Source of the DNA: an uncultured Sulfurimonas sp.
GTDB taxonomy: Bacteria; Campylobacterota; Campylobacteria; Campylobacterales; Sulfurimonadaceae
Length of the DNA: 6,239 nucleotides
Direction of reading: 5' to 3'
Assembly: GCA_937914675.1 (NCBI GenBank)
Contig: CALDOC010000394.1
Coordinates: 1-6,239 of the forward strand
Shown here piece after piece: positions 1-5,057 of this stretch. How positions within the stretch are numbered: position 1 is the first letter of the stretch; the number at the start of each line of letters is the position of its first letter. The position numbers and the translations under genes were made by a program. The notes under the pieces are model-generated. The model was given only the letters and a program-made list of their open reading frames with translations, was not told where the DNA came from and made no database searches.

Positions 1-395
1 TTGGCCAATATGCTCAAGTACACTTTACATTTTGTCGCGTTTGCTCCAACTGCCAATTGAAAATCTTTATAGCGCGTATTTTCTAAAGACTTAGAAAATA
101 TTTCAACCTCATACATCTGCTTAATTTGAAAGTTTGGATTTAAAAGAGCGAGTTCTTCGTCTAATTCATATAATTTATCAGCCTCGACTAACTCCCACTC
201 GCTCTCTTTCGTTCCTTCGTTTGTTCTGGTATACGTTTGCACGTCAAGTATGTTAAAATCTAAAGAGTCAACTTTAACTCCATAAGACTTAGCGATGTTT
301 TTCAACTCTTTTGCAACGTTCTGAGTTCTTATGACAGTTGGACGAATTTTTGTCAACGTAAGTGTAACTTCTGGATCAGACCCAAACAACGCCAT
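1..395 (-). CDS. Partial N-terminus of a possible FapA/DUF342-family protein
   Basis: An open frame runs from ATG (complement of 393-395) to the window edge without a stop, giving 131 codons; the C-terminal part is missing. The start is supported by AAGGA six bases upstream on the minus strand. The protein begins MALFGSDPEV, then has a segment reading PTVIRTQNVAKEL at about residues 19-31, followed by an acidic stretch (ELDEELALL, about 78-86). There is no signal peptide or membrane segment, so it is probably cytoplasmic. The N-terminus resembles, from memory, the DUF342/FapA proteins (flagellar assembly protein A-like) of Campylobacterota; in C. jejuni a protein I recall as being of this kind is encoded next to murJ. 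The family's diagnostic repeat domain would lie outside the window, so the name is tentative. That a real gene is present is much surer than its identity. It is transcribed divergently from murJ. Confidence 0.75.
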   Translation of the reverse strand, partial: MALFGSDPEVTLTLTKIRPTVIRTQNVAKELKNIAKSYGVKVDSLDFNILDVQTYTRTNEGTKESEWELVEADKLYELDEELALLNPNFQIKQMYEVEIFSKSLENTRYKDFQLAVGANATKCKVYLSILA

Positions 396-427
396 TTATC
401 ATCCTTGCGTAATAGATTTTATTCTAT

Positions 428-452
428 ATTTTAACTAAACATTTGTTAAAAT
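428..452. repeat. 8-bp perfect inverted repeat, possible operator
   Basis: ATTTTAAC (428-435) and GTTAAAAT (445-452) are exact reverse complements separated by nine bases (TAAACATTT). The right arm overlaps the candidate -35 of the murJ promoter, and the repeat lies close to the likely start region of the leftward gene. That position fits an operator for a dimeric regulator acting on both genes. In DNA this AT-rich, an 8-bp repeat can also arise by chance. A terminator is unlikely because both flanking genes are transcribed away from it. Confidence 0.35.
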
Positions 453-471
453 TATGTAAAGCAAATAATAT
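443..471 (+). promoter_or_regulatory. Candidate sigma70 promoter for the murJ operon
   Basis: TTGTTA (443-448) and TAATAT (466-471) are separated by 17 bases, the ideal spacing. The predicted start of transcription is near 478, leaving a leader of about 11 bases that contains only a weak ribosome site, AGAG at 481-484, four bases before the ATG. This is the only good rightward promoter upstream of the four-gene set. It is assigned by eye from consensus and spacing. Confidence 0.5.
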
Positions 472-488
472 ACCACTAAAAGAGTCCT

Positions 489-1898
489 ATGTTCAAAGCG
501 ATATTTACAAATAGTTTTGGAATTCTTTTCTCAAGAATTTTGGGATTTATAAGAGATTTTTTAACGGCGTCCGTACTTGGCGCGAACGTTTACAGTGATA
601 TTTTTTTCATCGCGTTTAAACTGCCCAACCTATTTCGTCGCATCTTTGCCGAAGGCGCGTTTACTCAGGTGTTTATACCCGCTTTTGCGAGAACGAAGCG
701 TAAGGCCGTATTTTCAGCCAATGTTTTTTTGGTCTTTTTATCCATTATTTTACTCATCGCGCTTCTTGTCAATCTCCTTCCCTCCCTTTTCACAAAAGCC
801 ATCGCGGTTGGTTTTAGCGCTGAGACCATAGAGATGGCCTCGCCTTACGTCGCCATAAATTTTTGGTATTTGCCTCTTGTTTTCGCCATGACTTTTTTAA
901 GTGGAATGCTACAGTACAAACACCATTTCGCCACCTCGGCTTTTTCCACGGCGTTGTTAAACTTGTCCCTCATCCTAGCGCTCTACTTGTCGCATGACAA
1001 ATCCCAAAGCGAGATAGTTTATTATCTAAGTTTTGGAGTTGTCATTGGAGGAATATTACAACTTGGCGTTCATTTGGTCGCCATATATAAAATGGGTTTG
1101 TCGAAACTTCTTTTTGGTGGATTTAAACACCTAAGAGCCAAATCGACGCTCATCAAACATGATTCAAAAAAGTTTCGCAACAACTTTTTTCCAGCGATGT
1201 GGGGAAATTCAACCGCTCAAGTAAGCGCGTTTTTAGACACTTTTTTGGCTTCCTTTTTAGTAACTGGTTCCATCTCCTATCTTTACTACGCAAATCGCAT
1301 TTTTCAGCTCCCTTTAGCGCTTTTCGCCATCGCGACTTCCATCGCTCTGTTTCCTAGAATTGCACGATATTTAAAGAACAATGACGAAAAAAAAGCCAAA
1401 GAGAACCTCAGAAAAGCGTTTTGGTTTTTGACTTTTTTACTCACCGCGAGTACGATTGGCGGGATAATATTATCTCGTGAAATCACTTGGCTACTTTTTG
1501 AACGCGGCGCGTTTAGCTCTAACGACACGCAAAATACGACCATGGTTTTGCAAATGTATATGATTGGCTTACTTCCCTTTGGACTCCAAAAACTATTCGT
1601 CCTTTGGTTATACGCCAAAGAGATGCAAGGCAAGGCTGCAAAAATCGCGACAATATCTTTAGCGACGTACGTTATTTTAGCCCTTTCGCTGATATCTCCA
1701 TTGGGAGTGAGCGGTTTGGCGCTGGCGAGTTCCATGGGAGGCGTCGTTAGTTTCGTTTTCACAATCCGCGCTTTTGGAGTAAGTGATTTTTTAGAAATTC
1801 TTCGTTCAAAAAATAGCGTATATTTACTATTAAGCGCTATTTTGTTTACGTCGCTTTTACTTTTTTTACATAGATTTACAAGCGCTTTAATTATATAA
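489..1898 (+). CDS. murJ: MurJ/MviN lipid II flippase
   Basis: This 469-residue inner-membrane protein belongs to the MOP superfamily and moves lipid II from the cytoplasmic to the periplasmic face for peptidoglycan synthesis. The N-terminus is diagnostic: FSRILGFIRD (14-23), SDIFFIAFKLPNLFRRIFAEGAF (36-58 in part), matching the conserved MviN block. R16, R22, D37 and R50/R51 align by eye with E. coli R18, R24, D39 and R52/R53 in the central cavity, and R270 falls at the same number as the essential E. coli R270. Residue 269 is Asn and 273 is Gln, where E. coli has Asp and Glu. Many hydrophobic helices span the protein (13-14 expected for the family), and the LFERGAF block (336-342) is present. 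Length is slightly below E. coli MurJ (511). An in-frame stop at 477-479 makes 489 the only upstream ATG. It is the first gene of the rightward operon. Confidence 0.96.
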   Translation: MFKAIFTNSFGILFSRILGFIRDFLTASVLGANVYSDIFFIAFKLPNLFRRIFAEGAFTQVFIPAFARTKRKAVFSANVFLVFLSIILLIALLVNLLPSLFTKAIAVGFSAETIEMASPYVAINFWYLPLVFAMTFLSGMLQYKHHFATSAFSTALLNLSLILALYLSHDKSQSEIVYYLSFGVVIGGILQLGVHLVAIYKMGLSKLLFGGFKHLRAKSTLIKHDSKKFRNNFFPAMWGNSTAQVSAFLDTFLASFLVTGSISYLYYANRIFQLPLALFAIATSIALFPRIARYLKNNDEKKAKENLRKAFWFLTFLLTASTIGGIILSREITWLLFERGAFSSNDTQNTTMVLQMYMIGLLPFGLQKLFVLWLYAKEMQGKAAKIATISLATYVILALSLISPLGVSGLALASSMGGVVSFVFTIRAFGVSDFLEILRSKNSVYLLLSAILFTSLLLFLHRFTSALII

Positions 1899-1901
1899 GG
1901 A
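1897..1901 (+). promoter_or_regulatory. Ribosome binding site of the ADP-ribosylglycohydrolase gene, overlapping the murJ stop
   Basis: AAGGA shares two bases with the TAA stop of murJ (1896-1898) and sits five bases before the ATG at 1907. Ribosomes ending murJ would therefore cover the next gene's start, which suggests coupled translation and supports 1907 as the start. Confidence 0.7.
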
Positions 1902-1906
1902 CATTC

Positions 1907-2764
1907 ATGAATAAAAAAATAAAAAACTCGATTTTAGCTTCATTAACCGCGGACGCTTACCTCCTTGGCTCCCATTGGGTATATGACGAAGAACAGCTTA
2001 AAAACTTGCCTATAGAGTGGGAAACGCTTAACGCGCCTCAAGCCATGTGGCACAAAGGAAAAAACAAAGGTGATTTTACTCACTATGGAGATCAAACGTT
2101 TTTTCTTTTGGAGTACATGGCTTTGAAGAAAAAATTTGACAAGATGGACTTTTACTCTTTTTGGAGCGAAAAAATGTCAACTTATTCTGGTTATATTGAT
2201 GGCGCGACTCGCAACGCTCTTGTCTCAATGGATTCGGCGTCGAATGATTTAAGTATTTGCGGTCGTCTCGCTCCTCTTCTTCTTGGCTGTAATTCAAAAG
2301 AGAGTTTTTTAAGTGACGTAAAAAATCTTGTAGAGATTACGCATAACTCAGAATTAGCCAAAATAACAAGCCGATTTTTTGCCGAACTCCTTTGGGATTC
2401 AAAAGAAAATCAAGAGATACAAAGCAACATACAAAATTTAAAAGGCAAGTATCTTCTTTTAGAGCAATGGATAAATGCTGGGGTGGAAAGTAAAAATAGC
2501 GACACTATCAACTCTATCAGAGCCTTTGGTCCCGCTTGCGGCATAGATGGCGGTTTCGCTGGCGTCATTCACCTGTTATCTTTAGAAGACGACTTCAAAA
2601 CCGTCATGCAAAAAAACGCGAAAGCGGGTGGAGACAGTTCCGCTCGCGGAATGGTAGTCGCCATGATACTCGGAGCGCAAGATGATTGTATAGCTCATGA
2701 AGAGTGGATGAATGAGATGAACCTACTAAAAGAGATAAGGGAACATATAGATGCAAATATTTGA
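1907..2764 (+). CDS. ADP-ribosylglycohydrolase-family protein with altered metal motifs
   Basis: This 285-residue soluble protein resembles the ADP-ribosylglycohydrolase fold (DraG/ARH, PF03747), an all-helical family that removes ADP-ribose from proteins or small molecules using two Mg or Mn ions. Family signs are the N-terminal SLTADAYLLGSHWVYD (12-27), the first metal region HYGDQT (59-64), the GYIDGATRNAL block (95-105), and the C-terminal AGGDSSARGMVVAMILGA (240-257) in place of the usual GGDTDT-x-A-x-x-x-GA. D62 and D243 remain, but the neighbouring acidic residues of the TDDT and GGDTDT motifs are missing. As I remember it, a bacterial subfamily shares the HYGDQT and GGDS(A/S)ARG forms, so this is probably a lineage trait and not decay. 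Substrate unknown; activity uncertain. No signal peptide or membrane segment, so likely cytoplasmic. It follows murJ by 8 bases and overlaps cysS by 14. Confidence 0.82.
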   Translation: MNKKIKNSILASLTADAYLLGSHWVYDEEQLKNLPIEWETLNAPQAMWHKGKNKGDFTHYGDQTFFLLEYMALKKKFDKMDFYSFWSEKMSTYSGYIDGATRNALVSMDSASNDLSICGRLAPLLLGCNSKESFLSDVKNLVEITHNSELAKITSRFFAELLWDSKENQEIQSNIQNLKGKYLLLEQWINAGVESKNSDTINSIRAFGPACGIDGGFAGVIHLLSLEDDFKTVMQKNAKAGGDSSARGMVVAMILGAQDDCIAHEEWMNEMNLLKEIREHIDANI

Positions 2765-4151
2765 TTCAGTACAAAAAACAAAACGAAAGTTCGAGCCCAT
2801 GATAGAGGGAAAAGTTTCACTTTACGTCTGTGGTCCAACCGTTTACGACGACGCTCATTTGGGTCATGCCAAATCCGCTTTGGTCTTCGACTTGCTCACT
2901 CGCGTTTTAAAAGCCAATGGCTATGACGTCACTTACGCCAGAAACATCACGGACATTGATGACAAAATCATCAAAAAGGCGCTTGAACGGGGAAAAGAGA
3001 TAAAAGAGATTACGGACTTTTACACGGATGCTTTTCATAAAGAGATGGCGATGATTGGCGTTGCTCGTCCCGATATTGAGCCAAAAGCTACCGAAAGTTT
3101 GGACGCCATGACGGGAATGATACAAAAACTCATTGACTCCAATCACGCCTATACGACTTCCGAGGGAGACGTTTACTTTGACACCGCAAGCGATAGTCAA
3201 TACCTCACCCTCTCCTCTCGCGTCCAAGACGAAGAGGATAAACAAGAGAGAGTCGAGAGTTCGGGACTGAAGAAAAACAGCGCCGATTTTGCCTTATGGA
3301 AATCTGTAAAAGACGACACTGTCACTTACGATAGCCCTTACGGAAAAGGTCGTCCAGGATGGCACTTGGAGTGTTCGGCCATGATAGAAAAGCACTTGGC
3401 GAAACCCGACGCCAAGTTTGCGGTAGACATTCATGGAGGCGGAGCCGACTTGCTTTTTCCCCATCACGAGAATGAAGCCGCGCAAACGAGATGCTCAACA
3501 AATCACTCGCTCGCAAACTATTGGATGCACAACGGCTTTGTAAACATCAACGGCGAAAAAATGTCTAAATCTTTAGGCAATAGTTTTTTCTTAAAAGACG
3601 CTCTGAGAGAATACGATGGAGAGGTCTTGAGATTTTATCTCTTAAGCACGCATTACAGAAGCAATTTTAACTTTAACTCTGATGATTTAGGCATTGCGAA
3701 AAAACGACTTGACAAGATTTATAGACTTAAAAAACGTCTTTTTGGATTAGCGGCAAACTCAGAGAGAACTCCATTTAAAGACGAGTTGTTAAAAGCTTTA
3801 AGCGACGATATGAACGTATCTTCCGCTTTAGCGCTCATCGAGGGAATGCTCTCAATCGCCAACGAGACTTTAGACGGCGCCGGCAAACACAAGCAACTCA
3901 AAAAAGAGACTCTTGCAAATCTTCTCTTTATCGAAGAAATTTTTGGATTTGGAGGTAAAAACCCATTTGAGCACTTTCAATTTGGAATGGACGAAGACAA
4001 AAAAACAAAACTTGACGAGCTTATTCAAAAGCGTCATGAAGCAAAGGTTGCTAAAGATTTTGAAACTTCTGATAAACTTAGGGATGAAATTTTAGCTTAT
4101 GGAGTTATTCTAATGGACACTCCACAAGGTACGTTTTGGGAAAAAGCGTAA
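2751..4151 (+). CDS. cysS: Cysteinyl-tRNA synthetase
   Basis: CysRS is the class I synthetase that activates cysteine with ATP and charges tRNA-Cys in the cytoplasm. All signatures are present in this 466-residue protein: VCGPTVYDDAHLGHA (26-40), which contains the HIGH-type motif H36-L-G-H39; GWHLECSA (203-210); FPHHENE (236-242); and the KMSKS loop at 270-274. The zinc site that selects cysteine is complete, with C27, C208, H238 and E242 aligning with E. coli C28, C209, H234 and E238. The C-terminal anticodon-binding part ends in the typical KLRDEILAYGVILMDTPQGTFW (441-463). Length matches the family (about 460). The start is supported by AAGGGA at 2737-2742, eight bases upstream and inside the preceding gene, which overlaps cysS by 14 bases. 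In H. pylori and C. jejuni, as I recall, murJ and cysS are direct neighbours. Confidence 0.98.
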   Translation: MQIFDSVQKTKRKFEPMIEGKVSLYVCGPTVYDDAHLGHAKSALVFDLLTRVLKANGYDVTYARNITDIDDKIIKKALERGKEIKEITDFYTDAFHKEMAMIGVARPDIEPKATESLDAMTGMIQKLIDSNHAYTTSEGDVYFDTASDSQYLTLSSRVQDEEDKQERVESSGLKKNSADFALWKSVKDDTVTYDSPYGKGRPGWHLECSAMIEKHLAKPDAKFAVDIHGGGADLLFPHHENEAAQTRCSTNHSLANYWMHNGFVNINGEKMSKSLGNSFFLKDALREYDGEVLRFYLLSTHYRSNFNFNSDDLGIAKKRLDKIYRLKKRLFGLAANSERTPFKDELLKALSDDMNVSSALALIEGMLSIANETLDGAGKHKQLKKETLANLLFIEEIFGFGGKNPFEHFQFGMDEDKKTKLDELIQKRHEAKVAKDFETSDKLRDEILAYGVILMDTPQGTFWEKA

Positions 4152-4160
4152 ACAACGTAA

Positions 4161-4166
4161 AAAGGA
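4161..4166 (+). promoter_or_regulatory. Ribosome binding site that sets the start of the Dsb-like gene
   Basis: AAAGGA lies five bases before ATG 4172. The alternative in-frame ATG at 4136, inside the end of cysS, has no comparable site and would put a charged 12-residue extension (MGKSVNNVKRKN) ahead of a normal signal peptide. The 4172 start is therefore preferred. Confidence 0.75.
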
Positions 4167-4171
4167 AAAAC

Positions 4172-4891
4172 ATGAAAAACGTAAAAATAGCCTCTCTCTT
4201 TATCGCTCTACTTCTGAGTAGTTCTCTTTTTGGAGACAATGAGAAAGTGAAGGCTCGGATTGATGAACTCTCAATGATTAAAAAAATTGGCGCGAAAGTG
4301 ACGCAAGTGATTGACCATGGAACGGTTTATCAGTTTAAAGCGGAGATAAAAGGTGATAGACCCGCTCAGGTTGAAGCGTTTTTAACAAAAGATTTCAACA
4401 CTTTAATGATAGGCAAAGCATATAACCCTAAAACTGGCGCAGAGCTTAGCATACCTTTCGCCATTGACGCAGACGTCTTGAAAAGCGTAGCCGCCTACAA
4501 AACTGGAAACGGAAAAAATGAGTATTTCGTCTTTACGGATCCAGAGTGTCCCTATTGTCAAAAACTCGAAAATCAATTGACTCTCCTTAAGAGCGACGTA
4601 ACGGTTTACACCATTCTATTTCCATTGTCCTTTCATAAAAACGCAAAAAGCATGAGCAGATATATCTTAAACCAAAAAGACGATATTGCAAAGGCCAAAG
4701 CTATGAAAGACATAGCGCAAAAAAGCGCTGAGTACGCAAAAGCGAACTACGAAACTGCGCAACTAAAGATTTTAAATGACAAAATACAAAAAAGCCTAGA
4801 CGAAGCTACGAAAATTGGGATAAATGGAACGCCTACGATTTTAAGCGCCAATGGCGTTCGAGTCTCTCCAGACGCTCTGCTTGCAAAGTAA
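4172..4891 (+). CDS. Periplasmic DsbC/DsbG-type thiol:disulfide protein
   Basis: From the preferred start this is a 239-residue secreted protein. A signal peptide is clear: positive MKNVK, a hydrophobic core (IASLFIALLLSSSLF), and likely cleavage after G21, leaving about 218 residues, close to mature E. coli DsbC (216). Residues 22-105 form an N-terminal domain without cysteines, in the place of the DsbC dimerisation domain. The thioredoxin fold begins near 115 with YFVFTDPECPYCQKLENQL; active-site CPYC is C126-C129, the dipeptide seen in DsbG. The cis-proline loop is NGTPTILSANG (218-228), P221, very like DsbC's GTPAVVLSNG. There are no other cysteines. Such proteins rearrange or reduce wrong disulfides, or protect single cysteines, in the periplasm; isomerase versus DsbG-like reductase cannot be told from sequence. 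The C-terminus is shorter than DsbC after the cis-Pro loop. It follows cysS by 20 bases and probably ends the operon. Confidence 0.88.
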   Translation: MKNVKIASLFIALLLSSSLFGDNEKVKARIDELSMIKKIGAKVTQVIDHGTVYQFKAEIKGDRPAQVEAFLTKDFNTLMIGKAYNPKTGAELSIPFAIDADVLKSVAAYKTGNGKNEYFVFTDPECPYCQKLENQLTLLKSDVTVYTILFPLSFHKNAKSMSRYILNQKDDIAKAKAMKDIAQKSAEYAKANYETAQLKILNDKIQKSLDEATKIGINGTPTILSANGVRVSPDALLAK

Positions 4892-4900
4892 CTAGATATA

Positions 4901-4919
4901 TAAATTGATAATCAATATA
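4901..4919. promoter_or_regulatory. Fur-box-like palindrome
   Basis: ATTGAT-A-ATCAAT (4904-4916) is a perfect palindrome around one base. The 19-base window centred on it matches the classical E. coli Fur box (repeats of GATAAT) at 14 of 19 positions by eye, including an unbroken TGATAATCA core. It ends on the first base of a perfect TATAAT (4916-4921), where a repressor would block RNA polymerase. Campylobacterota Fur proteins prefer somewhat different boxes, and AT-rich gaps give chance matches, so this is only a candidate. As RNA it could form just a 4-bp stem without a T-run, so it is not a good terminator. Confidence 0.3.
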
Positions 4920-4921
4920 AT
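4916..4921 (+). promoter_or_regulatory. Candidate upstream promoter -10 (TATAAT)
   Basis: An exact TATAAT lies 25 bases after the Dsb-like gene. No good -35 is seen at 17 bases upstream (TAGATA), though a -35 is often dispensable in this phylum. A start near 4928 would give the diguanylate cyclase mRNA a leader of about 130 bases, or could yield a short independent RNA. It touches the Fur-like palindrome. Confidence 0.3.
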
Positions 4922-5018
4922 CATACTCTCTTATACTCTAAAGACGCAACAGCGGAGTTGAAGAGACTTTGATAGGCGTAAAAGTTAATTTAAACGCATA
5001 CAAATCGGTAGTAATCCA

Positions 5019-5050
5019 TTGACTTTTATTTAAGAATAAAATACTACAAT
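5019..5050 (+). promoter_or_regulatory. Candidate proximal promoter of the PAS-GGDEF gene
   Basis: TTGACT (5019-5024) is a good -35-like hexamer, and TACAAT (5045-5050) a good -10-like hexamer, but they are 20 bases apart, longer than the usual 16-18. TACAAT alone may suffice. It would place the start of transcription at about 5056-5058, practically on the ATG, implying a leaderless or near-leaderless mRNA. TAAAAT at 5037-5042 is an alternative -10 with its own poor spacing (12 bases). Confidence 0.35.
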
Positions 5051-5057
5051 ACTCACC

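Larger units (their letters stand above)
396..488. promoter_or_regulatory. Divergent intergenic region between the left gene and murJ
   Basis: This 93-base, very AT-rich stretch separates two genes that point away from each other, so it must carry promoters for both. The rightward promoter and an inverted repeat are listed separately. On the minus strand the best leftward candidate I can find is a TATAGA or TAGAAT -10-like element around 422-428, with no good -35. Campylobacterota sigma70 promoters often lack a conserved -35, so this is possible but weak. No open reading frame or RNA gene is visible here. Confidence 0.6.

Noticed and set aside
577..831. 84-codon plus-strand frame inside murJ
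   Set aside because: It is an alternative frame over the conserved MurJ N-terminal region, with no independent support.
1304..1762. 152-codon open frame on the minus strand inside murJ
   Set aside because: It lies wholly opposite a clear MurJ sequence, has no recognisable motifs, and looks like a by-product of murJ codon choice.
4136..4171. Earlier in-frame ATG for the Dsb-like gene, overlapping cysS
   Set aside because: It lacks a ribosome site and would add a charged extension before a normal signal peptide; ATG 4172 with AAAGGA is better.
4892..4975. Intrinsic terminator after the Dsb-like gene
   Set aside because: No stable GC-containing stem followed by a T-run is visible. AGTCTCT (4861-4867) and AGAGACT (4962-4968) are complementary but 94 bases apart and probably coincidental.
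4928..5057. Possible cyclic di-GMP (GEMM) riboswitch before the GGDEF gene
   Set aside because: I looked for the GEMM-I conserved core and paired helices and could not find them; only short, weak hairpins are possible.
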